64,000 bases of DNA. It comes from Promineifilum sp019695075 (GTDB taxonomy: Bacteria > Chloroflexota > Anaerolineae > Promineifilales > Promineifilaceae). This document shows, piece by piece, positions 7,083 through 16,475 of the stretch. The position numbers and the translations under genes are program-made. The notes under the pieces were generated by a model. The model ran no database searches. It was not told where the DNA came from and saw nothing but the letters and a program-made list of their open reading frames with translations. Position 1 is the stretch's first letter. Every line of letters starts with the position of its first letter. Location: the NCBI GenBank assembly GCA_026129185.1, contig JAHCIO010000007.1, positions 62,001-126,000 of the forward strand. The letters run 5' to 3'.

Positions 7083-8429
7083 ATGGATATTCTCGACCTC
7101 TTAAAGAGTCTTCTGTCTCTCAGTCTCGGCGATTTCATTCGCCGCAACTTCGGGACCGGGCCGGGGACGGAGTTGCTGATCGACATCGGCGGCGTGGTCA
7201 TCCTCTCGACCTTCTGCCTGCTGATCGTCATCTTCCTGATCTGGCTGACGCGCAAAATCGTCGCCCGCATGCAGGACCGCATCGGTCCCAACCGCGTCGG
7301 CGGGCGCTATGGCCTGCTCCAGACCGTGGCCGACGTGATGAAGCTGCTGAGCAAGGAAGTCATCAACCCGGCCGGGGCCGACTGGGTGGCCTTCAACGCC
7401 GCGCCGCTGCTTATCGTCATGGCCGCGCTGCTGATGTGGGCGGTCATGCCCTTCGCCCCCGGCGTCATCGGCGTCAACCTCAACATCGGCATCTTCTACA
7501 TCCTGGCCATCAGCTCGGCCTCGGTGATGATCATCCTCCTGGCCGGCTGGGGATCGAACAACAAATACGCCCTTCTGGGCGCTTTTCGTGCCGTGGCCCA
7601 GATGGTCAGCTACGAAGTGCCGATGATCCTGGCCCTGCTGGTGCCCATCATCCTGGCCAGCACCATGTCCACCGAGGGCATCATCGCCGCGCAGACGTTG
7701 CCGTTCATCCTCTTCGCGCCCGTCTCCGCGCTCATCTTCTTCATCTCCTCGCTGGCCGAGACCGGCCGCACGCCGTTCGACCTGCTGGAGGCCGAGTCGG
7801 AAATCGTCGCCGGCTTCCACATCGAATATAGCGGCATGAAGTTCGGCATGTTTTTCCTGGCCGAGTTCCTGAACACGCTGTTCATGTCCGGCCTGGTGGT
7901 GACGCTCTACCTGGGCGGCTACCGCTTCTTTGGCCTGGAGAACTGGGTCAGCGCCGACGGCTACCCCTATGGTCGCCTCATCGGCCTGATCGCCTTCTTC
8001 GCCAAGACTTTCCTGCTCTACTTCATCTATGACTGGGTGCGCGGCACGCTGCCGCGCGTCCGCGTCGACCAGATTCTCAACTTCAACTGGAAGTTCCTTG
8101 TCCCGCTGTCGCTGGCGCTGGTGTTCTTCGTCGCCATCGTCGATAAGCTCATCCCCACGGGCACGAACGTCGTCGTGCGCATGACCATCCACCTGCTGCT
8201 GAACATCCTCATCGCTGCGGTGGCGCTGGAGTTGCTGCGGCGGCGCGGCCGGCAGAACCGCCTGGCCATGAGCGCCGGCGGCGGCTCCGGCGGCGTCGAA
8301 GCCGTCGCCGGCCACGGTGGCGGCCATGATGACCACGGCCACGACGGCCCGCAGCCGATTGAGGACGTGCCCGACGTTCTGGACACGCCGCTGGGCGTGC
8401 GCGAACCGGTGGCCGTCCCGGCCCACTAA
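7083..8429 (+). CDS. nuoH: NADH-quinone oxidoreductase subunit H with a His-rich C-terminal tail
   Basis: NuoH forms most of the quinone chamber of complex I. It carries RIGPNRVGGRYGLLQTVAD near the N-terminus, the ETGRTPFDLLEAESEIVAGFHIEY signature loop, and WVRGTLPRVRVDQIL near the end. At 448 residues it is about 100 longer than typical. The extra part after the last helix is Gly/His/Asp-rich (HGGGHDDHGHDG) and probably faces the aqueous phase. An in-frame stop at 7059 excludes longer starts, and GGAGG precedes the ATG. nuoI, which normally follows, is absent. Confidence 0.96.
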   Translation: MDILDLLKSLLSLSLGDFIRRNFGTGPGTELLIDIGGVVILSTFCLLIVIFLIWLTRKIVARMQDRIGPNRVGGRYGLLQTVADVMKLLSKEVINPAGADWVAFNAAPLLIVMAALLMWAVMPFAPGVIGVNLNIGIFYILAISSASVMIILLAGWGSNNKYALLGAFRAVAQMVSYEVPMILALLVPIILASTMSTEGIIAAQTLPFILFAPVSALIFFISSLAETGRTPFDLLEAESEIVAGFHIEYSGMKFGMFFLAEFLNTLFMSGLVVTLYLGGYRFFGLENWVSADGYPYGRLIGLIAFFAKTFLLYFIYDWVRGTLPRVRVDQILNFNWKFLVPLSLALVFFVAIVDKLIPTGTNVVVRMTIHLLLNILIAAVALELLRRRGRQNRLAMSAGGGSGGVEAVAGHGGGHDDHGHDGPQPIEDVPDVLDTPLGVREPVAVPAH

Positions 8430-8459
8430 TCGCACACCAGGAGGAACTGAGGCGCAAGC

Positions 8460-9008
8460 ATGAGCCAACAGATCATCTTCTTCATTCTCGCCGCAATCAC
8501 GTTGACCTCGGCCGTCGTCGTCGTCACCATCCGCAACCTGTTCCACGCGGCGCTGGCGCTGATGGTGTCGTTCCTGGGCGTGGCCGGCATCTACGTGCTG
8601 CTGGAGGCCCCTTTCCTGGGCATGGCCCAGCTGCTGGTCTACATCGGGGCCATCTCCATCCTGATCATCTTCGCCATCATGATGACCCGGCGACTGATGC
8701 AGACGAACGAGTCGCCGTTCAACTCGCAGGCCGTCGGCGCGCTGGTCGGCGCGGCGCTGGCGCTGGTCATCCTGTTCGTCGTCATCATCCGCCTCTACCC
8801 GATGGCCCCTGGCGACGGCGTCGGCCAGTCGGCCATGGCCGTCGATCCGGCCATCCTGCAAAGCAGCGTCGCCCGCATGGGCCGCTCCTTCGTCAGCGCC
8901 GAGGCCTACGTTCTGCCCTTTGAAGTGGCCTCCGTGCTGCTGCTGGCGGCGCTGGTCGGCTCCATCGTCATCGCCTGGCCGCGCCGCGGCGAGGAGGACA
9001 ACCAGTGA
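8460..9008 (+). CDS. nuoJ: NADH-quinone oxidoreductase subunit J
   Basis: NuoJ is a five-helix membrane subunit of complex I that carries the pi-bulge helix important for coupling. Residues such as LFHAALALMVSFLGVAGIYVLLEAPFLG and QLLVYIGAISILIIFAIMM are typical of the family. Its 182 residues fit the usual length. A strong ribosome site (CCAGGAGGAACTG) precedes the ATG. The stop overlaps the GTG start of nuoK by four bases, indicating translational coupling. Confidence 0.96.
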   Translation: MSQQIIFFILAAITLTSAVVVVTIRNLFHAALALMVSFLGVAGIYVLLEAPFLGMAQLLVYIGAISILIIFAIMMTRRLMQTNESPFNSQAVGALVGAALALVILFVVIIRLYPMAPGDGVGQSAMAVDPAILQSSVARMGRSFVSAEAYVLPFEVASVLLLAALVGSIVIAWPRRGEEDNQ

Positions 9009-9313
9009 TTCCCCTGTCGTGGTACCTGCTGCTCAGCGCGGCGCTGTTCTGCATTGGTCTCTACGGCGTGTTGGCCCGGCGCAACGCCATCGCCATCCTG
9101 ATGGGCGTGGAACTGATGCTCAATGCCGTCAACATCAACCTGGTCGCCTTCTGGCGCTACCTGACCCCCGATCGCTCCGTCGGCCTGGTGTGGGCGACGT
9201 TTGTCCTGACCGTGGCCGCGGCCGAGGCCGCCGTCGGTCTGGCGCTGGTCATCTCCGTCTATCGCAACCGCGACTCGGTCATCGCCGAAGAACTGGACAC
9301 GTTGAAGAATTGA
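9005..9313 (+). CDS. nuoK: NADH-quinone oxidoreductase subunit K
   Basis: This 102-residue three-helix protein of the MrpC/NuoK family contains the conserved membrane glutamates of the proton path (MGVELMLNAVNINLVAFW and AAAEAAVGLALVISVYR). It starts with GTG inside the nuoJ stop and ends 15 bases before nuoL. It contributes to the fourth, central proton channel of complex I. Confidence 0.96.
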   Translation: MIPLSWYLLLSAALFCIGLYGVLARRNAIAILMGVELMLNAVNINLVAFWRYLTPDRSVGLVWATFVLTVAAAEAAVGLALVISVYRNRDSVIAEELDTLKN

Positions 9314-9328
9314 TTCAGGTTACTGCCT

Positions 9329-11590
9329 ATGAACGCGCAGCTACTAACAACACTGACCTGGCTCATCCCGGCGATGCCGATCGCGGCCTTCTTCCTCATC
9401 GCCCTGTTCGCCCACCGCAACCGGACGCTGAGTTGGATCGTCGCCTGGGTGGCCATCATCTCATCGCTGGTCATGAGTTGGACCGTGGCCATCAACGTCC
9501 TGGGGCGGGGCCTGGAAGCGCTGGAGGAGCACCCCGAGCAGATCGCCAGCGCCGTCCACTGGCTGCCGGCGGGCGACTTCTACCAGGGCCAATGGCTGCG
9601 CATGGGCGTGGCCGTCGATCCGCTGGGGGCGATCATGCTCCTGATGGTCTCCTTCGCCACGACGATGATCTTCGTCTACAGCGTCGGCTACCACAACTGG
9701 GGCCACGGCCTGGGCAAGCACAAGGGCGAGCCACAGCACGACATGACCGAGGAGCCGCTGCTGGCGCGCTTCTTCGGCTACATGTGCCTCTTCGGCGGCT
9801 CCATGCTGCTGCTGGTCGTCGCCGATAACCTTTTGCTGCTCTTCGTCGGCTGGGAGCTAATGGGCTTCTGCTCCTACTCGCTCATCGGCTTCTGGTATGC
9901 GCGCAACTACCCGGAGCACCAGGAGATCCCACGCATCCCGCCGCGCGCCGCGGCCATCAAGGCGTTCATGACCACGCGCGTCGCCGACGTGGTCATGCTG
10001 CTGGGCATCGTCTTCTTCTGGTGGGCCTTCGGCACGCTTGACTTCAGCGAAGCATTCACGGCCGAGAGTATCGAACACGTCATCAACCTCGTCGGCTTCG
10101 GCGGGCTGGCCATCATGACCCTGCTGCTGTTCACCGGCACGGTCGGCAAGTCGGCCCAGTGGCCGCTGCACGTCTGGTTGCCCGACGCCATGGAAGGCCC
10201 GACGCCGGTCAGCGCCATCATCCATGCCGCGGCGATGGTCTCGGCCGGCATCTTCATGCTGTTGCGCATCTTCCCGATCATCGCCGTCAGCATCGACGCC
10301 GCGCCCTATGCCGGGTTGATCATCGCCGGCATCGGCGCGTTCACGGCCCTCATGGCGGCGACGATTGCCCTGGCTCAATACGACGTCAAGGGCGTGCTGG
10401 CCTATTCAACCATCAGCCAGCTCGGCTTCATGGTCGCCGCCGTCGGCCTGGGGGCCTACGTCCCGGCGGCGTTCCACCTGATCACCCACGCCTTCTTCAA
10501 GGCGCTGCTGTTCCTGGCTTCCGGCTCGGTCATCCACGGCATGGAGCACGGCGCGATACACGCCCACGACCACCATCTTGACCCGCAGGACATGCGCAAC
10601 ATGGGCGGCCTGCGCCACAAAATGCCGGTCACTTTCTGGACGTTCGTCATCGGCGGCCTGGCTCTGGCCGGCTTCCCGTTCGTCACCGCCGGCTTCTGGT
10701 CGAAGGACGAGATTTTCGCCGAGGCGTGGTACCAGTGGTCGCACGACGCCAAGATTCTGGCGCTGGTCGTTTTCATCACCCTGGCCACGGCCGCGCTGCT
10801 GACGGCGTTCTATACCATGCGCCAGATCAGCATGACCTTCCTGGGCAAGCCGCGCACGGCCCTGGCCGAGCACGCCAGCGAGAGCACGCCGTTCATGACC
10901 ATCCCGCTGGTGCTGTTGTCGATCTTCGCCGTCGCCGCCGGCTGGAGCGGCATCTCCGACCGCTTCCTGGGCACGAACGGCATCTTCTCCAACTTCTTCC
11001 ACCATTACGCCGGGGCAGAGTACTTCGCCCTGATGGAGGAGTTGCACGAGCTGGGCCTCGTGCAGCACACGTTCGAGACGCTGCCGTGGTCGTGGGTGCC
11101 GCTGATCGTCTCGCTGGTGGTGGCCCTCGGCGGCCTGGCGCTGGGCTGGTGGGTCTATGCCCGGCGGCCGCTGGAGGCCGGCCAGACCGACCCGATGGTC
11201 AACACCCTCGGCCCGGCCCATCGCTTCCTGAACAACAAGTGGGGCTGGGACGGACTCTATAACCAGCTATTCATTGCCCCGACGATCTGGTTCTCGGAGA
11301 AGATCGCCTACGAACTGATCGACAAGGGCATCATCGACACCATCCTCCACGGCATCGCCCGCGCCTTCTACGCCGCCGGGGCCACCTTCAAGCGCTTCGA
11401 AGAGGTCGTCATCAGCGGCGGCGTGGACAAGATCAAGGACGGCTTTCTGGCTGTGGCCAAGGAGTTGCGCTATTTGCAGACGGGCAAGGTGCAGGAATAT
11501 GCGCTTATCTCCGTCTTCCTGGCCACCGTGCTGGCTCTGGTTGTTCTGTTAAGTGACTGGTTCCGCGGCATTCTGGGCGGCATCTTTTAA
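9329..11590 (+). CDS. nuoL: NADH-quinone oxidoreductase subunit L with an extended lateral helix
   Basis: NuoL is the distal antiporter-like proton pump, with a long lateral helix that lies along the membrane arm. The 753-residue protein has the antiporter core (LLLFVGWELMGFCSYSLIGFWY, then QWPLHVWLPDAMEGPTPVSAIIHAA with key Lys and His residues). In the C-terminal part, residues 640-726 between the conserved WDGLY and QEYAL motifs span 87 positions. Typical NuoL proteins have about 56-60 there. The extra roughly 28 residues look like a repeat of the preceding amphipathic segment (ELIDKGIIDTILHGIA versus EVVISGGVDKIKDGFLA). Two nuoM genes follow, which fits a lengthened membrane arm. Confidence 0.95.
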   Translation: MNAQLLTTLTWLIPAMPIAAFFLIALFAHRNRTLSWIVAWVAIISSLVMSWTVAINVLGRGLEALEEHPEQIASAVHWLPAGDFYQGQWLRMGVAVDPLGAIMLLMVSFATTMIFVYSVGYHNWGHGLGKHKGEPQHDMTEEPLLARFFGYMCLFGGSMLLLVVADNLLLLFVGWELMGFCSYSLIGFWYARNYPEHQEIPRIPPRAAAIKAFMTTRVADVVMLLGIVFFWWAFGTLDFSEAFTAESIEHVINLVGFGGLAIMTLLLFTGTVGKSAQWPLHVWLPDAMEGPTPVSAIIHAAAMVSAGIFMLLRIFPIIAVSIDAAPYAGLIIAGIGAFTALMAATIALAQYDVKGVLAYSTISQLGFMVAAVGLGAYVPAAFHLITHAFFKALLFLASGSVIHGMEHGAIHAHDHHLDPQDMRNMGGLRHKMPVTFWTFVIGGLALAGFPFVTAGFWSKDEIFAEAWYQWSHDAKILALVVFITLATAALLTAFYTMRQISMTFLGKPRTALAEHASESTPFMTIPLVLLSIFAVAAGWSGISDRFLGTNGIFSNFFHHYAGAEYFALMEELHELGLVQHTFETLPWSWVPLIVSLVVALGGLALGWWVYARRPLEAGQTDPMVNTLGPAHRFLNNKWGWDGLYNQLFIAPTIWFSEKIAYELIDKGIIDTILHGIARAFYAAGATFKRFEEVVISGGVDKIKDGFLAVAKELRYLQTGKVQEYALISVFLATVLALVVLLSDWFRGILGGIF

Positions 11591-11598
11591 AGCAGAGG

Positions 11599-11678
11599 CT
11601 AGGGCTTAGGAGTTAGGAGCTACGGCAGAGAGTTCTTCCCCTAGCCCCTAATCCCTAGCCCCTACCCCCTACCTAACG
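11599..11678. repeat. Octamer-based palindromic repeat (CCCCTAGC/TAGGAG type) between nuoL and nuoM
   Basis: Bases 11599-11610 (CTAGGGCTTAGG) pair with 11647-11658, with 11 of 12 matches. The right side continues as tandem CCCCTA-type units with a period of seven to eight bases. This is the same architecture as the repeat at 736-804 but a different core sequence. It fills most of the 103-base gap between nuoL and the first nuoM. Confidence 0.65.
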
Positions 11679-11693
11679 GTTGGCGACACGACT

Positions 11694-13241
11694 ATGGACG
11701 TCATTCTCAACAACCTCCTCATACTGACCGTTTTCTTCCCGCTGGCGTCGGCGCTGGTCATCTTCGTCATGCCCGACGACGCCAAGAACACCATCAAGCG
11801 GCTGGCGCTGCTGTTCAGCCTCGTGCCGCTGGTGCTGGTGCTGGTCATGTGGTTCAACTACGACCGCATCGACGCCGGCATGCAGTTCCAGACGATGGTG
11901 AACTGGTTCCCGTCTATCGGCTCCAGCTTCCACATCGGCGTGGACGGCATCAGCCTGGCCATGCTGCTGTTGACGACCCTGCTGACGCCGCTGGCCATCC
12001 TGGCCTCCTTCGAGATCGAAGAGAACGTGCGCACCTACATGTTCCTCTTCCTACTCATGGAGACGGCCATGATGGGCCTGTTCGTCTCGCTCGACTTGAT
12101 CATCTTCTTCATCTTCTGGGAGTTCGGCCTCGTGCCGATGTACTTCCTGATCAAGCTCTGGGGCGGCAAGGACCGGGAGTACGCGTCGTTCAAGTTCATC
12201 ATCTACACCATGGCCGGGAGCCTGGGCCTGTTGCTGGCCATTCAGGTCATGGGTATCTCGATGGGCACGTTCGACATCCCGCAGCTCATGCACGACTGGG
12301 TCAACCTGGTTCCGGGGACGTTGCTGCCCAACACCGGCATCCCTGTTGACCTGGTGAAGGGCATCGCCTTCTGGGCGTTCGTGATCGCCTTTGCCATCAA
12401 AGTGCCCATCTGGCCGTTCCACACCTGGCTGCCCGACGCCCACACGCAAGCGCCGACGGCCGGCTCGATGATCCTGGCCGGCGTGCTGCTGAAGCTGGGG
12501 GCCTATGGCTTCATTCGCCTGGTCATCCCCCTGTTCCCGGTGCAGGCCCATCTGACGGCCGGCATCCTGGCCGTGCTGGGCATGCTCAGCATCGTCCTGG
12601 GGGCCTACGCCGCCTTCGGGCAGTGGGACTTCAAGCGACTGGTGGCCTACTCCTCCATCAACCACATGGGCTTCGTCGTCCTGGGTATCGCCGTTATGGC
12701 CTACGCCTACGGGCTGCCGGGCGGCGGCGACGCCGGCCTGAGCTACGACGCCATCATCGCCACCAACGGCGCGGTGATGCAGATGTTCAACCACGGCCTT
12801 TCCGCGGCGGGCATGTTCTTCCTGGTCGGCGTCATCTACTCGCGCACCCACACCCGCGACCTGAAGGAGTATGGCGGCATCTGGACGGTCATGCCCGTCT
12901 ACGGCATGATCCTCATCTTCACCAGCATGGCCTCGCTGGGCCTGCCGGGGCTGAACGGCTTCGTGGGCGAGTTTATGGTTACGCGCGGGGCGTGGTCGGT
13001 CTTCACAGTGCAGCTGGCCCTGTCGATGATCGGCCTGCTGATGACCGGGGCCTATATCCTCAAGGGCATCGGCCAGACTCTCCACGGGCCGCTGAACCCG
13101 CGTTGGGCGGGGCTGCCGCAAATGACGCTTCGCGAACACCTGGTGATCTGGCCCCTGATGGCCCTGATGCTCAGCCTGGGCGTGTGGCCGCAATGGCTGC
13201 TGGCGGTCATCAACGACACGGTAACAAAGCTCTTCAGCTAG
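11694..13241 (+). CDS. nuoM: NADH-quinone oxidoreductase subunit M, copy 1
   Basis: This antiporter-like proton-pumping subunit of the complex I membrane arm has 515 residues. Motifs include the helix with the conserved Glu (FIFWEFGLVPMYFLIKLWGG), the Lys/His helices (KVPIWPFHTWLPDAHTQAPTAGSMILAGVLLKLGAYGFIR) and the central KRLVAYSSINHMGFVVLG. Length and motif order are normal for NuoM. A second, clearly related but divergent NuoM gene follows 16 bases downstream. Confidence 0.95.
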   Translation: MDVILNNLLILTVFFPLASALVIFVMPDDAKNTIKRLALLFSLVPLVLVLVMWFNYDRIDAGMQFQTMVNWFPSIGSSFHIGVDGISLAMLLLTTLLTPLAILASFEIEENVRTYMFLFLLMETAMMGLFVSLDLIIFFIFWEFGLVPMYFLIKLWGGKDREYASFKFIIYTMAGSLGLLLAIQVMGISMGTFDIPQLMHDWVNLVPGTLLPNTGIPVDLVKGIAFWAFVIAFAIKVPIWPFHTWLPDAHTQAPTAGSMILAGVLLKLGAYGFIRLVIPLFPVQAHLTAGILAVLGMLSIVLGAYAAFGQWDFKRLVAYSSINHMGFVVLGIAVMAYAYGLPGGGDAGLSYDAIIATNGAVMQMFNHGLSAAGMFFLVGVIYSRTHTRDLKEYGGIWTVMPVYGMILIFTSMASLGLPGLNGFVGEFMVTRGAWSVFTVQLALSMIGLLMTGAYILKGIGQTLHGPLNPRWAGLPQMTLREHLVIWPLMALMLSLGVWPQWLLAVINDTVTKLFS

Positions 13242-13257
13242 CCAGCGCACTAGCCGG

Positions 13258-14925
13258 ATGGATGCTATGGACTTTCCATATCTGACAATCATCGCTCTAT
13301 CGCCAATCCTCTTCGCCGCGATCATCCTGCTTCTGCCGAAGGAGCGGGGCGAGAACGCCCGCATGCTGGGGCTGGCGGCCATGGTGCTGGGGCTGGTGCT
13401 GTCGCTCTATGTCTATATTGCGACGTACCAGAACCTGCCGGCGGCGGGCACGCCCTGGCGCGACACGCTGCGATTCGTCGAAGAACACGCCTGGATTCCC
13501 AGCATCGGCCTGAACTACATCGTCGGCGTCGATGGGCTGAGCGCCACGCTGGTGCTGCTGACATCCATCGTCGGCCTGGGCGGCGTGCTGGTGTCGTGGA
13601 GCATCGAGGATCGGCCGCGCGAGTTCTACGCCTTCTTCATGCTGCTGGTGGCCGGCGTCCACGGCGTCTTCATCGCCGTCGATGCCTTCCTGCTCTTCTT
13701 CTTCTACGAACTGGCCGTGCTGCCCATGTACGTGCTCATCGTCGTCTGGGGCTGGAAGGTCAGCCGCGAGTACGCGGCCATGAAGCTGACGCTCTATCTG
13801 CTCATCGGCAGCTTCGTCTCGCTGATCGCCTTCCTGGTGCTCTACTTCACGCCCATCAACGGCGGCGCGCCATTGCAGACGTTCGACCTGCGCGTCTGGT
13901 CGGAAGCCAACTTCCCGTTCAACCTGCAAGTCATCTGGTTCCTGCCGCTGTTCCTGGGCTTCGGCGTCCTGGCCGGTCTGTGGCCGTTCCACAACTGGTC
14001 GCCCGACGGCCACGTGGCCGCGCCGACGGCCGTGTCGATGATCCACGCCGGCGTGCTGATGAAGCTGGGGGCCTACGCCGCCATGCGCGTCGGCATCCAA
14101 CTGCTGCCGCAGGGCGCGGTCTACTGGCTGCCGTTCATCCTGCTGCTGACGCTGGTCAACGTCATCTACGGCTCCTTCATCGCCATGCGCCAGAAGGACA
14201 TGAAGTACCTGATCGGCTACTCCAGCGTCAGCCACATGGGCCTGGTGTCGATGGGCTTCGCCGCCCTGACCATCGTCGGTTACACCGGCGCGGGCATCCA
14301 GATGGTCAGCCACGGCGTCATGACCGCCCTCTTCTTCTCCGTCGTCGGCATGATCTACGACCGGGCGCACACCCGCAACATGGACGAGCTGAGCGGCATG
14401 AGAAAGGCGCTGCCCTGGACGGTGGTGGCCTTCATCATCGGCGGTCTCGTCAGCATGGGCATGCCCGGCCTGTCGGGCTTCATCGCCGAGTTCCCCATCT
14501 TCCTGGGCGTCTGGAACGGTAACAACATCGACCTGACGGCGGCTTTCGGGCTGAACCCATCCAACTACTACGGCATCGTCGCCATCATCGCCATCCTGGG
14601 CATCATCATCACGGCCGCCTACGTCTTGCGGGCCGTGCAGTCGGTGTTCTTTGGCGAATACGACGCCGAGAAGTGGCACGACATGCGGCCGCTCATGGGC
14701 ATCGACAAGTTCGTGCTGGTGAGCTTCTGCGTCATTCTGATCGTCATCGGCGTCTTCCCCGCGGTCATCGCCCCGATTGTCACGTCGGGCATGGAACCGG
14801 TGGTTGCGCGCCTGAACGAAGCCCAACAGGCAGCCCAATTCCACGGCGGAAGCCTGACCAGTTCGGCCCAACACCTGCTGGAACTCGTCGCCGCTAACCT
14901 TTCGAGCTGGTTGGGAGGTGCTTAA
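13258..14925 (+). CDS. nuoM: NADH-quinone oxidoreductase subunit M, copy 2
   Basis: This second NuoM paralogue has 555 residues. It keeps the pumping residues (LFFFYELAVLPMYVLIVVWGWK, LWPFHNWSPDGHVAAPTAVSMIHAGVLMKLGAYAAMR, YLIGYSSVSHMGLVSMG). The HNWSPDGH variant in place of HTWLPDAH sets it apart from copy 1, so this is an old duplication rather than a recent one. The start may be the ATG at 13258 or 13267. Its stop abuts the GTG of nuoN. With copy 1 it could add a fourth antiporter-type subunit to the membrane arm. Confidence 0.95.
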   Translation: MDAMDFPYLTIIALSPILFAAIILLLPKERGENARMLGLAAMVLGLVLSLYVYIATYQNLPAAGTPWRDTLRFVEEHAWIPSIGLNYIVGVDGLSATLVLLTSIVGLGGVLVSWSIEDRPREFYAFFMLLVAGVHGVFIAVDAFLLFFFYELAVLPMYVLIVVWGWKVSREYAAMKLTLYLLIGSFVSLIAFLVLYFTPINGGAPLQTFDLRVWSEANFPFNLQVIWFLPLFLGFGVLAGLWPFHNWSPDGHVAAPTAVSMIHAGVLMKLGAYAAMRVGIQLLPQGAVYWLPFILLLTLVNVIYGSFIAMRQKDMKYLIGYSSVSHMGLVSMGFAALTIVGYTGAGIQMVSHGVMTALFFSVVGMIYDRAHTRNMDELSGMRKALPWTVVAFIIGGLVSMGMPGLSGFIAEFPIFLGVWNGNNIDLTAAFGLNPSNYYGIVAIIAILGIIITAAYVLRAVQSVFFGEYDAEKWHDMRPLMGIDKFVLVSFCVILIVIGVFPAVIAPIVTSGMEPVVARLNEAQQAAQFHGGSLTSSAQHLLELVAANLSSWLGGA

Positions 14926-16419
14926 GTGAGCCCCAATATCACCGTTTCATGGGCGCTGGCCCTGGCACCGGAAATCGCGCTCATGGTCTTGCTCCTGCTG
15001 GTGCTGGTCTACGAGAAGCTGTTCAAGCCGTCTGACCCGCGCCAGGTGGGCGTGTTTACTGCCTGGGGGGCGTTGGCCGTGCTGGTGCTGACGGCGGCGC
15101 TCTACTGGATCTTCCGCCAGCCGGACCCGTTCTGGAGCATGGACGAAAGCGTCTTCTGGGGCGGCATGATCCGCAATGACCTGGTGACGTTCGTCTTCCG
15201 CCTGATGTTCCTGGCGGCGCTGGTGCTGACGTCGCTGCTGTCGCTGGACGTGCCGCGCCTGCAAAAGCTGGAGTACTACGCCCTGCTCATCACCGCCACC
15301 ATCGGCTTCAGCCTGATGGCCGCCTCGACCGACCTGATCATGATCTACGTCGCCCTGGAGACGGCCAGCATCTCGTCTTACCTGCTGGCCGGCTTTTACA
15401 GCGGCGAGACCCGCTCGTCGGAAGCGGGCATGAAGTACTTCGTCTACGGCGCGTTCACCACGGCGGTGATGCTCTACGGCATGAGTCTCATCTACGGCGT
15501 CACCGGCCAGACGAACCTCTACGTCCTCGGCAATATGTTCAGCAGCGAGCAGATGGCCGGCGTGGCCCCGCTGCTGCTGCTGGCCTCAGTGCTGATCGTC
15601 GTCGGCTTTGCCTTCAAGACCTCCATCGTGCCCTACCACTTTTGGGCCCCCGATGTCTACGAGGGCGCGCCGACGCCCTTCACCGGCTTCGTCTCCACCG
15701 CGTCGAAGGCGGCCGGCTTTGCCGTCTTCCTGCGCGTCTTCCTGGCCGGGGTGCTCGGCCCGGTCAGCGCCAACGCCGAGTGGTGGGCCATGCTCGTGGG
15801 CATGTGCGTCATCACGATGATTCTGGGCAACTTCGTGGCCATCTACCAGACCAACGTCAAGCGCCTGCTGGCCTACTCCAGCATCGCCCAGGCCGGCTAC
15901 GCCCTCATCGGCCTAATAACGCTGACGCAGGACGGCTCCGGGGCGACGATGTTCTATCTGCTGATGTACGTCTTCACCAACATCGCCGCCTTCGGCGTTA
16001 TCATCCTGGTCAGCAACGCCACGGGGTCGGACGAGCTACAAGACCTTTCCGGCCTGAACCGGCGCTCGCCCTTCCTGGCGCTGGTGATGCTGTTCGCGGT
16101 GCTGTCGCTAGGCGGCATCCCGCCGACAGCCGGCTTCTTCGGCAAGTTCTTCATCTTCAAGGCGGCCATTGACGCGGGGCTGTGGTGGCTGGCGCTGGTG
16201 GGCATCCTGATGGCTTTCGTCGGCCTCTACTACTACCTGAGCATCATCAAGTACATGTACCTGTACCGCTCGGAGCAGGACGATGTGGCCATCCCCGTCT
16301 CGCGCGGGGCGCGCATCGGCCTGGTGATTGCCGTGGCCTTCATCATCTACCTGGGCGTCAGCGCCAACTCGGCCTTCGAGCTGACTCGCCAGGCGGCGGC
16401 GGCATTTTTCCCCGGCTAA
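14926..16419 (+). CDS. nuoN: NADH-quinone oxidoreductase subunit N
   Basis: NuoN is the antiporter-like subunit nearest the junction of the complex I arms. The 497-residue protein has IYVALETASISSYLLAGFY with the conserved Glu, FKTSIVPYHFWAPDVYEGAPTPFTGFVSTASKAAGF with Lys and His, and KRLLAYSSIAQAGYALIG. The GTG start directly follows the nuoM2 stop. It is the last nuo gene here. Immediately after its stop lies the promoter of the atp genes. Confidence 0.96.
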   Translation: MSPNITVSWALALAPEIALMVLLLLVLVYEKLFKPSDPRQVGVFTAWGALAVLVLTAALYWIFRQPDPFWSMDESVFWGGMIRNDLVTFVFRLMFLAALVLTSLLSLDVPRLQKLEYYALLITATIGFSLMAASTDLIMIYVALETASISSYLLAGFYSGETRSSEAGMKYFVYGAFTTAVMLYGMSLIYGVTGQTNLYVLGNMFSSEQMAGVAPLLLLASVLIVVGFAFKTSIVPYHFWAPDVYEGAPTPFTGFVSTASKAAGFAVFLRVFLAGVLGPVSANAEWWAMLVGMCVITMILGNFVAIYQTNVKRLLAYSSIAQAGYALIGLITLTQDGSGATMFYLLMYVFTNIAAFGVIILVSNATGSDELQDLSGLNRRSPFLALVMLFAVLSLGGIPPTAGFFGKFFIFKAAIDAGLWWLALVGILMAFVGLYYYLSIIKYMYLYRSEQDDVAIPVSRGARIGLVIAVAFIIYLGVSANSAFELTRQAAAAFFPG

Positions 16420-16420
16420 A

Positions 16421-16448
16421 TTGACCGGACGATCGATTGTGATATAAT
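16421..16448 (+). promoter_or_regulatory. Strong sigma70-like promoter of the atp genes
   Basis: TTGACC, a 16-base spacer and TATAAT preceded by TGA (extended -10), starting two bases after the nuoN stop. This gives the ATP synthase genes their own transcript, starting about 20 bases before atpI. Confidence 0.65.
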
Positions 16449-16475
16449 GCGCAAGCTCTGGGATTAACAAGACAC

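Noticed and set aside
7101..8861. 586-codon minus-strand frame over nuoH and nuoJ
   Set aside because: It covers two clear complex I genes. The composition (repeated Asp, Gln, Arg) is that of antisense translation of membrane proteins.
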